NCBI RefSeq assembly: GCF_041911615.1
Contig: NZ_JAYROR010000002.1
Coordinates: 50,155 to 114,154 of the forward strand
Source: Zoogloea sp041911615
GTDB lineage: Bacteria; Pseudomonadota; Gammaproteobacteria; Burkholderiales; Rhodocyclaceae
Reading direction: 5' to 3'
DNA length: 64,000 nucleotides
Shown piece after piece: positions 16,062-24,982 of the stretch; the first letter of the stretch is position 1, and every line of letters starts with the position of its first letter. The notes under the pieces are model-generated. The model was given only the letters and a program-made list of their open reading frames with translations, searched no databases and was not told where the DNA came from. A program made the translations under genes and the position numbers.

Positions 16062-16982
16062 TCATTGATTGCCGGTCGCCATCAGGCGAATCGGCACCAG
16101 TTTCGCCTGCCCGTCGGCACTGCCGACGCCAAGAAAACGCTCGCCTTCGTACACCCGGAACAGCGAGCCCGCGTCCCCGCCAACCCCCTGGGCAGACTGC
16201 CCATGAGTAAAAGCACGCGCCTGCTCGGCATCCAGACCGCATGTGGGCAGATGGGCCAGCAAGGCCTCGACCGGCGCCAGACAGGCATCGCGCGCTTCAG
16301 CCTCCATCGCCTCGAAATCCCCGAGCGTCACCGTACCCGCGAGATCGAAGGGTCCGATGCGGGTGCGGCGCAAAGCCGTCAGATGCGCACCGCACCCGAG
16401 CATGGCGCCCAGATCGGACGCCAGCGTCCGAACGTAGGTTCCTTTGCTGCACGCCACGCGGATCTGAAGGCTGTCGCCCTCCCGGCCCAGGCATTCAAGG
16501 CTGTGGATCGTGACGCGACGCGGCTCGCGGGGAATCTCTACGCCCTCGCGGGCATACTCGTACAAAGCCTTGCCGTGATGCTTGAGCGCCGAATACATCG
16601 GTGGCACCTGTTCGATGTCGCCCCTCAAGCGAGCAACGGCCGCCTCGATGGCTTCGTCACTCGCGTCAACAGGGCAGCGCGCAAGCACCTCGCCTTCGGC
16701 ATCCGCGGTCGTGGTGGTGACACCGAGCAGGACGGTCGCATCGTAGGCCTTGTCGGCATCGAGCAGCGTCTGGGAAAACTTGGTCGCCTCGCCGAAGGTC
16801 AGCGGCAGCAGACCACTCGCCATAGGATCAAGGGTACCGGTGTGGCCGCCCTTGGCGGCGTTCAGCAGCCAGCGCGCCTTCTGCAGCGCATTATTGGAGC
16901 TGATACCCACCGGCTTGTCGAGAAACAGCACGCCACTGACGGCGCGGCGCGGGGGGTTGCGACGCTGGGGAGGCTTGGCCAA
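16062..16982 (-). CDS. truB: tRNA pseudouridine(55) synthase
   Basis: Makes the universal pseudouridine at position 55 in the T-loop of tRNAs. The 306 residues contain the catalytic Asp52 in GGHTGTLDPMASGLLPL, the KAYDATVLLG motif, and a C-terminal PUA-type RNA-binding region ending EGERFLGVG. It follows rbfA and precedes rpsO in the translation operon. Confidence 0.96.
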   Translation of the reverse strand: MAKPPQRRNPPRRAVSGVLFLDKPVGISSNNALQKARWLLNAAKGGHTGTLDPMASGLLPLTFGEATKFSQTLLDADKAYDATVLLGVTTTTADAEGEVLARCPVDASDEAIEAAVARLRGDIEQVPPMYSALKHHGKALYEYAREGVEIPREPRRVTIHSLECLGREGDSLQIRVACSKGTYVRTLASDLGAMLGCGAHLTALRRTRIGPFDLAGTVTLGDFEAMEAEARDACLAPVEALLAHLPTCGLDAEQARAFTHGQSAQGVGGDAGSLFRVYEGERFLGVGSADGQAKLVPIRLMATGNQ

Positions 16983-16999
16983 ACGGGAATTTCCTGGAA

Positions 17000-17021
17000 G
17001 GACGCCGCAAACGCGGCGTCC
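17000..17021. repeat. Perfect 9-bp hairpin between rbfA and truB
   Basis: GGACGCCGC and GCGGCGTCC flank the loop AAAC. There is no T-run, so it is more likely an RNA stability or processing stem in the polycistronic mRNA than a terminator. Confidence 0.45.
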
Positions 17022-17027
17022 GAGGGA

Positions 17028-17453
17028 TCAACGGGATTCGCCCGGGGACGAGGTACGCGCTTCGGACGCATCGTCGTCACCCGCCTCTTCGGCATAGTGC
17101 CGGTCGGACTCGACCGCCTTGTCGATCAGGGCCGAGATCCGATTGCCGGTTTCCACCGACGGGTCGTAGACGAAATGCAACTCGGGCAGCGTATGGATGC
17201 GCACCCGACGCCCCAATTCACGACGCAAGAAGCTGCTGGCACGACGCAGACCCCGTTGGATTTCCTCGAGCCCCTCCTGACCCTTCATTGAGGTGAAGAA
17301 CACCTTCGCATGGGCGTAGTCGGGAGTGAGCTCGACATCGGTCAACGTGACGAAACCGACGCGCGGGTCCTTCAACTCGAGCCGGATCAGTTCGGCCAGT
17401 TCGCGGCGGATTTGCTCCGCCACGCGCTGGCCACGGGAAAACTCCTTCGGCAT
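17028..17453 (-). CDS. rbfA: Ribosome-binding factor A
   Basis: KH-fold factor needed for late 30S maturation and 16S rRNA 5'-end processing. It has 141 residues with the typical start (FSRGQRVAEQIRRELAELI), the LTDVELTPDYAHAKVFFT strand and the PELHFVYDPSVETG motif. The acidic Ser/Asp-rich tail after residue 120 is variable. The gene begins three bases after infB ends. Confidence 0.96.
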   Translation of the reverse strand: MPKEFSRGQRVAEQIRRELAELIRLELKDPRVGFVTLTDVELTPDYAHAKVFFTSMKGQEGLEEIQRGLRRASSFLRRELGRRVRIHTLPELHFVYDPSVETGNRISALIDKAVESDRHYAEEAGDDDASEARTSSPGESR

Positions 17454-17456
17454 GAT

Positions 17457-20300
17457 TTACAACGTCCGCGCGACTTCCTGGATCTCGAACACTTCGAGCT
17501 GGTCGCCTTCGACCAGATCGTTGAAGTTCTTGACCTGCAGGCCGCACTCGTAGCCGAACTTGACTTCCTTGACGTCGTCCTTGAAGCGCTTGAGCGATTC
17601 GAGTTCGCCCGAGTGAATGACCACGTGATTGCGCAGGACGCGGACCAGCGCATTGCGCTTGACCAGACCTTCGAGCACGTAGCAGCCGGCAATCGTCCCC
17701 ACCTTGGAAATGGTGAACACCTGACGGACCTCCACCATGCCGAGCACCTGTTCGCGCTTCTCGGGCGCGAGCATGCCGGACAGCGCGCTCTTCACCTCAT
17801 CGACGGCGTCGTAGATGATGTTGTAGTAACGGATATCCACGCCGAAGGTCTCGGCCAGCTTGCGGGCATTGGCATCGGCACGGATGTTAAAGCCAATGAT
17901 GACCGCGCCGGACGCTTGCGCCAGGTTGACGTCCGATTCGCTGATCGCGCCGACGCCACCGTGAATGACCTGCACGCGCACCTCGTCGTTGGAGAGCTTG
18001 ACGAGCGAATGCGCCAGCGCTTCTTGCGAACCCTGCACGTCCGCCTTGATGATCAACGGCAGGGTCTTCACCTCGCCCTCGCCCATCTGCTCGAACATGC
18101 TTTCCAGCTTGGCGGCCTGCTGCTTGGCGAGCTTCACGTCGCGGAACTTGCCCTGACGGAACAGGGCAATTTCACGCGCCTTGCGCTCGTCGGCCAGGGC
18201 CACGACCTCGTCGCCGGCGCCCGGCACGTCGGCCAGACCGAGGATCTCGACCGGAATCGACGGACCCGCCTCCTCGATGGGCTTGCCGTTCTCGTCGAGC
18301 ATCGCCCGGACGCGACCGAAGGTCGCACCGGCCAGCACCACGTCGCCACGCTTGAGCGTGCCGGACTGCACCAGCAGGGTCGCAACCGGACCACGCCCCT
18401 TGTCGAGACGCGCTTCGATGATCAGCCCCTTTGCCATGCTTTCACGGGGCGCGGTCAGCTCGAGCACTTCTGCCTGCAGCAGGATGCCTTCGAGCAGGTC
18501 ATCGATGCCCTGGCCGGTCTTGGCGGACACTTCGATGAACATCGTGTCGCCACCGTAGGCTTCAGGCACGACACCCTCGGCGATCAGTTCCTGGCGAACA
18601 CGCTCGGGGTTGGCGCCCGGCTTGTCGATCTTGTTCACCGCCACGATCAGGGGCACTTCGGCCGCCTTGGCGTGGTGGATGGCTTCCTTGGTCTGAGGCA
18701 TGACGCCGTCGTCGGCTGCAACCACCAGCACGACCAAGTCGGTCGCCTTGGCGCCGCGGGCACGCATGGCGGTAAATGCCTCGTGACCCGGGGTGTCCAG
18801 GAAGGTCACCATGCCACGCTCCGTTTCCACGTGGTACGCGCCGATGTGCTGGGTGATGCCACCCGCTTCGCCGGCAGCAACCTTGGCGCGACGGATATAG
18901 TCCAACAGCGAAGTCTTGCCGTGGTCGACGTGACCCATGACCGTGACGACCGGCGCACGCGGCTCCAGCGGCACATCCTTGTGCTCGACGTTTTCCTCGA
19001 GGAAGGCATCCGGATCGTCCAGCTTGGCGGCGAGCGCCTTGTGGCCCATTTCCTCGACGACGATCATCGCGGTGTCCTGATCGAGCACCTGGTTGATCGT
19101 CACCATGGAGCCCATCTTCATCAGCGTCTTGATGACCTCAATGGCCTTGACGGACATCTTGTGGGCCAGATCGGCGACGGAGATGGTTTCCGGCACGTGC
19201 ACTTCACGCACGATCGGCTCGGTCGGGGCGATGAAGGCCGGAGTATCCTGCTGACGACCGCCGTTGCGACCACCGCCGCGACCGCCTCCACGCCAGCCAC
19301 CAGCACCGCCGGTGGTGTCGCCGCGAGTCTTGATGCCGCCGCGACGCTTGGCGTTGTCGGCCGCGGTATCCTTGCCGACGACTTTCTTGACATCCTTGCG
19401 GCCACCCTTGTCTTCGGTCTTGGCGGGCTTGTGCAGCGTCCCCGTCTTGGGTGCGGCCTCAGCCTCGGTCTTGACCTTCTCGGCTGCGGCGAGACGCTGC
19501 TTTTCCTCTTCGGCACGCTGCAACATGGCAGCACGGGCACGGGCTTCGCGCTCCTGCTTTTCCTTCAGGTCGGCCGCCTGGCGGGCAAGCAGCTCGGCAT
19601 GACGCTGCGCCTCGCGCTCTCGCGTAGCCTTTTCTTCGGCGCTCAGGATCGAACCCGCCACGACACGACGTACCGGCGCAGCAGGACGCGCTTCGGCCTT
19701 GGGCGCGGACGCCACCGGAGCGGGCTCAGGTGCCGGCTCGGGCTTGGGTTCCGGCTTGACCTCGACGGCCGCGGGTGCTGGCTCGGGTTCGGGAACAGGC
19801 TCCGGTTCGGGTTCGGGTGCCGGGGCCGGAGTCGCCTCGACGACCGGTTCCGGCACGACCACCGGTTCGGGTGCAACGACGGGCGCCTCGACAACCGCTT
19901 CGACCTGCACTTCGGGTGCGGCGGCCACTTCGACCGGGGCCTCGACGGGCACGTCCAGCACTTCGGACGCGGCTGCGGGCACCAGCTCGGGCGTCGCGGA
20001 GTCGTCGCGTTTGACGAAGGTGCGCTTCTTGCGCACCTCGACCTGCACCGTGCGGGCACGGCCAGTGGCGTCCGTGGCGCGAATCTCGCTAGTCTGCTTA
20101 CGCGTCAGCGTGATCTTCGACTTAGCGGCCGTATCGCCATGGGCGCGGCGCAGGAAATCGAGGAGGCGGGTCTTGTCCTGCTCGGAAAGCAGGTCGGACT
20201 CACGCACCTTGTCAACGCCGGCCTTCTGCAACTGCTCGAGCAACACGGAGGCCGGCATCTTCAGCTCGCCGGCAAATTGTGTAACGGTCATCTGTCCCAT
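17457..20300 (-). CDS. infB: Translation initiation factor IF-2
   Basis: GTPase that delivers initiator tRNA to the 30S subunit. The 947 residues include an N-terminal IF2N domain (MGQMTVTQFAGELKMP). A long low-complexity Pro/Glu/Val and Lys/Arg/Glu-rich linker (about residues 95-330) follows. The G domain has its P-loop near residue 460 (GHVDHGKTSLLD) plus the switch II DTPGHEAF and NKID motifs. The C-terminal domains bind fMet-tRNA. It belongs to the rimP-nusA-infB-rbfA-truB-rpsO operon. Confidence 0.98.
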   Translation of the reverse strand: MGQMTVTQFAGELKMPASVLLEQLQKAGVDKVRESDLLSEQDKTRLLDFLRRAHGDTAAKSKITLTRKQTSEIRATDATGRARTVQVEVRKKRTFVKRDDSATPELVPAAASEVLDVPVEAPVEVAAAPEVQVEAVVEAPVVAPEPVVVPEPVVEATPAPAPEPEPEPVPEPEPAPAAVEVKPEPKPEPAPEPAPVASAPKAEARPAAPVRRVVAGSILSAEEKATREREAQRHAELLARQAADLKEKQEREARARAAMLQRAEEEKQRLAAAEKVKTEAEAAPKTGTLHKPAKTEDKGGRKDVKKVVGKDTAADNAKRRGGIKTRGDTTGGAGGWRGGGRGGGRNGGRQQDTPAFIAPTEPIVREVHVPETISVADLAHKMSVKAIEVIKTLMKMGSMVTINQVLDQDTAMIVVEEMGHKALAAKLDDPDAFLEENVEHKDVPLEPRAPVVTVMGHVDHGKTSLLDYIRRAKVAAGEAGGITQHIGAYHVETERGMVTFLDTPGHEAFTAMRARGAKATDLVVLVVAADDGVMPQTKEAIHHAKAAEVPLIVAVNKIDKPGANPERVRQELIAEGVVPEAYGGDTMFIEVSAKTGQGIDDLLEGILLQAEVLELTAPRESMAKGLIIEARLDKGRGPVATLLVQSGTLKRGDVVLAGATFGRVRAMLDENGKPIEEAGPSIPVEILGLADVPGAGDEVVALADERKAREIALFRQGKFRDVKLAKQQAAKLESMFEQMGEGEVKTLPLIIKADVQGSQEALAHSLVKLSNDEVRVQVIHGGVGAISESDVNLAQASGAVIIGFNIRADANARKLAETFGVDIRYYNIIYDAVDEVKSALSGMLAPEKREQVLGMVEVRQVFTISKVGTIAGCYVLEGLVKRNALVRVLRNHVVIHSGELESLKRFKDDVKEVKFGYECGLQVKNFNDLVEGDQLEVFEIQEVARTL

Positions 20301-20316
20301 CTTGAACCTCCGGGTA

Positions 20317-21789
20317 TTACTCGAACCAGTGCGCGCGCGCCTTGGTGATCAAATTCTTGGCCCGCTCTTCGTCCAGCCCCGACATTTCCATCAGTTCATC
20401 AACCGCGAGATCAGCCAGTTCGTCGCGGGTATGCACGCCGCCCTGAGCCAGTTTGGCGGCCAGGGGCTTGTCCATGCCTTCGAGGCCCAAGAGGTCCTCG
20501 GTGACGTTTTCCAGTTGTTCTTCGGTCACGATGGCTTCGGTAAGGAGCACGTTGCGGGCGCGGTTGCGCAGCTCGTTTACCGTTTCTTCGTCGAAGGATT
20601 CGATTTCCAACATTTCCGCCAGCGGCACGTAGGCGATTTCCTCGAGCGACGAGAAACCCTCGTCGATCAGGATGTCGGCCACTTCCTCGTCCACATCCAG
20701 CCTGGAGATGAACAGCTGACGCACCGTGCTGTGTTCGGCTTCGGACTTGCGCTCCGACTCCGCTTCGGTCATCAGGTTGATGGTCCAGCCGGTGAGCTCG
20801 GAGGCCAGCTTGACGTTCTGGCCGTTACGGCCGATGGCGATCGCCAGGTTGTTCTCGTCCACCACCACGTCCATCGCGTGGGCTTCCTCGTCGACTACGA
20901 TCGACGACACCTCGGCCGGCTGCAGGGCGCCGATGACGAACTGGGCCGGCTCGGGCGACCACAGCACGATGTCGATGTTCTCGCCACCGATCTCGTTGCG
21001 CACCGCGGTGACGCGAGAGCCGCGCAGACCGACGCAGGTGCCGATCGGATCGATGCGTGGGTCATTGGACTTCACACCGATCTTGGCGCGCAGACCGGGA
21101 TCGCGGGCACAGGCCTTGATCTCGAGCAGGCCGTCGTCGATCTCCGGCACTTCGAGTTCAAACAGGCGCATGACGAATTCCGGCGCAGTGCGCGACAGGA
21201 TCAGCTGCGGACCGCGGGCACCGCGATCGATGCGCAGCAGGTAAGCCTTGACCCGGTCGCCGACGCGCAGGTTTTCCTTCGGAATCATCTGATCGCGCGG
21301 CAGCACCGCCTCGAGACGACCGACCTCGATGATCGCATTGCCCCGCTCCATGCGCTTGATGCTGCCGGAGATGATGTATTCCTTGCGCTCCAGGAAGTCA
21401 TTGAGGATCTGCTCGCGCTCGGCGTCACGGACTTTCTGCAGGATCACCTGCTTGGCGGCCTGGGCACCGATCCGACCGAAATCGATCGGTTCGAGCCCTT
21501 CTTCAACGTAGTCGCCGACCTGGATGTCGGGATATTCCTCGCGGGCATCGATCAGCCCCATCTGGGCCTCGTCGTTCTCGACGTCCTGATCGGGTAGCAC
21601 CTGCCAGCGACGGAAGGATTCGTAATCGCCGGTTTCCCGGTCGATGGCGACGCGCACATCGGCGTCGTCGTTGATGCGCTTCTTGGTGGCCTGGGCCAGC
21701 GCGGACTCAAGCGCCGAAAAGACGATCTCCTTGGACACGTTCTTCTCGCGGGCCAACGCATCGACCAACAGCAAAATTTCGCGGCTCAT
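20317..21789 (-). CDS. nusA: Transcription termination/antitermination factor NusA
   Basis: RNA polymerase-binding factor controlling pausing, termination and antitermination. The 490 residues hold the N-terminal polymerase-binding domain (MSREILLLVDALAREKNV), an S1 domain (about 135-200), two KH domains (PRIDPIGTCVGLRGSRV and NNLAIAIGRNGQNVKLA), and two acidic C-terminal repeats ending in helix-hairpin-helix. The start lies 21 bases after rimP. Confidence 0.98.
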   Translation of the reverse strand: MSREILLLVDALAREKNVSKEIVFSALESALAQATKKRINDDADVRVAIDRETGDYESFRRWQVLPDQDVENDEAQMGLIDAREEYPDIQVGDYVEEGLEPIDFGRIGAQAAKQVILQKVRDAEREQILNDFLERKEYIISGSIKRMERGNAIIEVGRLEAVLPRDQMIPKENLRVGDRVKAYLLRIDRGARGPQLILSRTAPEFVMRLFELEVPEIDDGLLEIKACARDPGLRAKIGVKSNDPRIDPIGTCVGLRGSRVTAVRNEIGGENIDIVLWSPEPAQFVIGALQPAEVSSIVVDEEAHAMDVVVDENNLAIAIGRNGQNVKLASELTGWTINLMTEAESERKSEAEHSTVRQLFISRLDVDEEVADILIDEGFSSLEEIAYVPLAEMLEIESFDEETVNELRNRARNVLLTEAIVTEEQLENVTEDLLGLEGMDKPLAAKLAQGGVHTRDELADLAVDELMEMSGLDEERAKNLITKARAHWFE

Positions 21790-21810
21790 ACCTGCAAACC
21801 TCCAAATTCC

Positions 21811-22239
21811 TTAAAACCTGGGCACCAGGCGGGCCTTTTCGATATCGTCAAACGGGATCTCCATCGACCCCTTTTCCGTTTCCAGAGTGACCACGCCTTC
21901 CTTCAGGCCCTGCAGCACTCCGGCAAAATTGCGTTGATTGGCGATCGGCATGGTCAGACGGACCTGGACGTCCTGACCCGCAAAACGCTCGAAATCCGAC
22001 GGCTTCTTGAGCGCGCGATCCAGGCCGGGCGACGAGACTTCGAGTCGGTCGTAATCGACGTTCTCGACTTCGAAAATCCGCGTCAGCTGATTACTCACGG
22101 TGGCGCAATCGTCAACCGTGATGCCATTCGGCGAATCGATGAACACCCGCATCAGCCGCCCACGAGGCGACGTCTCGAAGTCGACCAGCTCGTAGCCGAG
22201 GCCTTCCGCGGTCTGCTCGATCAATTTCAGCAAATCCAT
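21811..22239 (-). CDS. rimP: Ribosome maturation factor RimP
   Basis: 30S assembly factor of 142 residues, start MDLLKLIEQTAEGLGYELVD. The signature VSSPGLDRALKKPSDFERF is intact and the C-terminal SH3-like domain ends IEKARLVPRF. It is the first gene of the nusA-infB operon. A longer open frame upstream runs through the leader, including the promoter and terminator hairpin, and is not used. Expression is probably controlled by the leader hairpin at 22266-22291. Confidence 0.95.
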   Translation of the reverse strand: MDLLKLIEQTAEGLGYELVDFETSPRGRLMRVFIDSPNGITVDDCATVSNQLTRIFEVENVDYDRLEVSSPGLDRALKKPSDFERFAGQDVQVRLTMPIANQRNFAGVLQGLKEGVVTLETEKGSMEIPFDDIEKARLVPRF

Positions 22240-22265
22240 GCCCTTGCCCACACTTCCCAAACCAC

Positions 22266-22291
22266 AAATAAAAAATGGGCGAAACGCCCAT
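22266..22291 (-). terminator. Intrinsic terminator inside the rimP leader (attenuator-like)
   Basis: On the minus strand ATGGGCG and CGCCCAT form a 7-bp stem with loop TTT, followed at once by a run of T residues. Only about 27 bases separate it from the rimP ATG, while the predicted promoter lies upstream of it. Transcripts must therefore read through it to express the operon. Premature-terminator leaders before rimP have been described in other proteobacteria. Confidence 0.7.
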
Positions 22292-22343
22292 CCCTGTTGA
22301 ATTCGACCGGATGTCGGTCCTTTCGAACCGATAAAACAGATCA

Positions 22344-22372
22344 AGTATAACAGCCCGCCGAGGCGGGCGCAA
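22344..22372 (-). promoter_or_regulatory. Predicted rimP-nusA-infB operon promoter
   Basis: Minus strand -35 TTGCGC (22372-22367), 17-base spacer, -10 TATACT (22349-22344). Start expected near 22337, which gives a leader of about 98 bases holding the terminator hairpin. Confidence 0.5.
22353..22368. repeat. GC-rich hairpin after rluB
   Basis: GCCCGCC and GGCGGGC are separated by two bases, 32 bases past the rluB stop. It may end the rluB transcript although no long T-run follows. It overlaps the spacer of the predicted rimP promoter. Confidence 0.4.
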
Positions 22373-22399
22373 TTTTCACCCTGCAGACAATGCGGGAAC

Positions 22400-23554
22400 C
22401 TAGCCCTGCCGACGGGGCTGGCGTACCGGACGGCGCCCCTTTCCGGGCACATCGACAGGCTTAGGCAGACCCGCGAGCTTGCAGACCTCCTCGACCGCCA
22501 TGTCCTCCCACATGCCGCGCTTGAGGCGTGACGGCAGCACCACCGGCCCGTAGCGCACGCGCATCAGACGGCTCACGGTGAGGCCAAGCGCCTCGAACAT
22601 CCGGCGCACCTCTCGATTGCGGCCTTCCGACAGCGTCACCCGATACCAGCGGTTGACCCCCTCCCCACCCGCGTCGAGCAGGGTGTTGAACTTGGCGGGT
22701 CCGTCTTCCAGCTCGATACCCGCCAGCAACGCGCCCCGCTGGGCTTCGTCGAGTTCACCGAGAATGCGCACCGCGTATTCTCGATCGAGTTCGTAGCGCG
22801 GATGCATCAGCTTGTTGGCCAGGTCGCCATCATTGACGAAAAGAAGCAGGCCCGAGGTATTGAAGTCGAGCCGCCCGACGGCGATCCAACGCCCCTTGCG
22901 CAGGTTCGGCAGGCGGTCGAACACCGTCGGACGCCCCTCCGGATCGTCCCGGGAGACGATTTCGCCTTCCGGCTTGTGATAGAGGATGACGCGCGGGATG
23001 CGCGGCGCGAAGCGCAGCGGCATGAGCTTGCCATTGACCCGCACCCGATCCCCCGGCCCCACCTTCTGCCCGACATCCGCCGGCTCGCCATTGACCGAGA
23101 TGCGCCCCGCGACGATCCATTCCTCGATCTCCCGGCGCGAGCCGATGCCAGCGGCAGCCAGCACTTTGTGGAGACGCTGGGGTTCGGTGTAGGTGGCATC
23201 CTGGGGCTTGCGGCGCCGCTCGCCCTCGGCAGCCGGCGGCAATTCGGTGCTCACCAGCGGATAGCCGTCGTCGCCCCCGCCAAAGCCCGCAGGGCCCTGC
23301 CGGCGCGCGCGCCAGTTACCGCGTCCGCCACCGAGATCGGACAAACCGATCGCCGAGGCATTGCTCTTGGGTTGGCGCTGACCTTCCAGCTGACGCTCGG
23401 GGCGCGATGCGCGGGTGCCTTCGTTCTCAGTGCGGCCACGACCACGTCGGCCGCCCGGGGCCGCCCCCTGGCCGTGGGGCGTGCCGGTGCTGCCAGCCGG
23501 CTTGCCGGTCTTAGCCCTGAACGGCTTGTTCTTCGGTTTTTGGGAGGTCGACAA
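22400..23554 (-). CDS. rluB: 23S rRNA pseudouridine(2605) synthase
   Basis: RsuA/RluB-family enzyme making a pseudouridine in 23S rRNA. The 384 residues split into a low-complexity basic Gly/Arg/Pro-rich N-terminal extension (about 1-125) and a conserved part. That part has an S4 RNA-binding domain (QRLHKVLAAAGIGSRREIEEWI) and the synthase domain with catalytic Asp in GRLDFNTSGLLLF and the EGRNREVRRMFEALG motif. The first 44 bases overlap the end of scpB, so the extension begins inside the upstream gene. RluB is chosen over RluF by context (scpAB-rluB). Confidence 0.9.
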   Translation of the reverse strand: MSTSQKPKNKPFRAKTGKPAGSTGTPHGQGAAPGGRRGRGRTENEGTRASRPERQLEGQRQPKSNASAIGLSDLGGGRGNWRARRQGPAGFGGGDDGYPLVSTELPPAAEGERRRKPQDATYTEPQRLHKVLAAAGIGSRREIEEWIVAGRISVNGEPADVGQKVGPGDRVRVNGKLMPLRFAPRIPRVILYHKPEGEIVSRDDPEGRPTVFDRLPNLRKGRWIAVGRLDFNTSGLLLFVNDGDLANKLMHPRYELDREYAVRILGELDEAQRGALLAGIELEDGPAKFNTLLDAGGEGVNRWYRVTLSEGRNREVRRMFEALGLTVSRLMRVRYGPVVLPSRLKRGMWEDMAVEEVCKLAGLPKPVDVPGKGRRPVRQPRRQG

Positions 23555-24098
23555 GATCCATGATCCTTTCGATTTCAGTAAGCGGAGGCAACTCGGTCAG
23601 ACTGCGCAGGCCGAGGTCCTCCAGGAATTTTCGGGTCGTGGCGTAGAGTCCCGGCCGACCGGGCGTATCCCGGTAGCCGACCACGTCCACCCAGCCTCGG
23701 GATTCAAGCGTCTTAAGGACGTTAGTGGAGACCACCACGCCACGGATGTCCTCGATGTCACCGCGGGTCACCGGCTGCCGATAGGCGATGATCGCGAGGG
23801 TTTCGAGCACCGCGCGGGAATACTTCGGCGGCCGCTCCTCCTTCAGGCGATCGAGATAAACCTGATATTCGAGCCGCGTCTGGAAGCGCCAGCCGCCGGC
23901 CGTCTGAACCAGCTCGACACCCCTGCCCTGCCAGTCTTCGGCGAGCTCGGCGAGCAGCCGGCGCACCAGATCGGGCCCCGGATCGATCTCGAAAAGCCGA
24001 CGCAGCGCCCCCACCGCCAGCGGCGACGGCGCCGCCAGCAATGCGGTTTCCAGCACCCGCTTGAATTCTTCAGTCGTTTCCGGCTGCACCATCGGCAC
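23511..24098 (-). CDS. scpB: Segregation and condensation protein B
   Basis: A winged-helix kleisin-associated subunit of the SMC-ScpAB condensin that organises the chromosome. It has 195 residues with two winged-helix domains and the motif SRAVLETLAIIAYRQPVTRGDIE. It overlaps scpA at its start by 29 bases and rluB at its end by 44 bases, a tightly packed translational unit. A start two codons later (MVQPET) is possible. No smc gene is in the window. Confidence 0.95.
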   Translation of the reverse strand: MPMVQPETTEEFKRVLETALLAAPSPLAVGALRRLFEIDPGPDLVRRLLAELAEDWQGRGVELVQTAGGWRFQTRLEYQVYLDRLKEERPPKYSRAVLETLAIIAYRQPVTRGDIEDIRGVVVSTNVLKTLESRGWVDVVGYRDTPGRPGLYATTRKFLEDLGLRSLTELPPLTEIERIMDLVDLPKTEEQAVQG

Positions 24099-24900
24099 GC
24101 TTCACGTAAATCGGCGCAAAGGCCTCGTTCTGGGTCACGACCACCAGACGCTCCTTGACCAGCTCGAGGGTGGCGAGAAAGCTCACCACCAGGCTGGGCA
24201 CGCCCAGATCGGGATCGAACAGCGACTCGAACACCACGAAGGCGTCGTCCCTGAGTTTTCGCAGGATCAGCGTCATGTGCTCACGCACCGACAGCTCCTC
24301 CCGCTGGATCGTGTGATGCCGCTTCAGGCGACTCTGGCGGGCGATCTTCAGCCACGCCAGTTGCAGATCATGCAGGCTCACGGCGGGAAGCCGCTCGACC
24401 ACCTTCTCGGCGACGAAGACCCCGACCCACTCGAAATCCCGCTCGACCCGTGGCAGCGCATCGAGCCGCGCCGCGGCCATCTTCACCTGTTCGTACTCCA
24501 GCAGGCGGCGCACCAGTTCAGCGCGCGGGTCCAGCTCCTCGGTCTCGTCGGCACGGGGCGGACGCGGCAGCAACATGCGCGACTTGATCTCCAGCAGCGT
24601 CGCCGCCATCAGCAGGTAATCGGCCGCCAGCTCCAGGTTGTGCCGGCGCATCGCCTCCACGTATTCGAGGTACTGCGCGGTGAGCGGCACCATCGGAATG
24701 TCGAGGACGTTGATGTTCGCCTTGCGGATCAGGTAGAGCAACAGGTCGAGCGGCCCCTCGAAGGCGTCGAGGATCACTTCCAGCGCATCGGGCGGGATGT
24801 ACAGATCCTTCGGCAGATCGAAGATCGGCTGGCCGTACATCCGGCCGACGATCGCCTCCAGCGGCTCAGCCGGCGGAGCGAGGTCGAGGACGGCACTCAT
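24070..24900 (-). CDS. scpA: Segregation and condensation protein A (kleisin)
   Basis: The kleisin subunit that bridges SMC heads. The 276 residues have the N-terminal FEGPLDLLLYLIRKANINVLDIP signature and MAATLLEIKSRMLLPRP, followed by the C-terminal winged-helix region. It is encoded downstream of trpS and overlaps scpB. Confidence 0.95.
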   Translation of the reverse strand: MSAVLDLAPPAEPLEAIVGRMYGQPIFDLPKDLYIPPDALEVILDAFEGPLDLLLYLIRKANINVLDIPMVPLTAQYLEYVEAMRRHNLELAADYLLMAATLLEIKSRMLLPRPPRADETEELDPRAELVRRLLEYEQVKMAAARLDALPRVERDFEWVGVFVAEKVVERLPAVSLHDLQLAWLKIARQSRLKRHHTIQREELSVREHMTLILRKLRDDAFVVFESLFDPDLGVPSLVVSFLATLELVKERLVVVTQNEAFAPIYVKRADGAAGND

Positions 24901-24982
24901 CGCCGGTCACCCGCCGCGCAGGCTATCACGCACATCCCGCGCCACCAAGGCAAGAATCCGCCCGCGGGCGCCGGACGCTTCA

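Noticed and set aside
17310..20348. A 1012-codon open frame opposite infB and rbfA
   Set aside because: It lies antisense to a fully conserved infB with intact GTPase motifs. The product is His/Asp/Arg-rich and resembles no family, as expected from GC-rich codon mirroring.
22303..22333. A tRNA T-arm-like GGTTCGAA in the rimP leader
   Set aside because: No acceptor, D or anticodon stems can be built around it; it is part of the leader hairpins.
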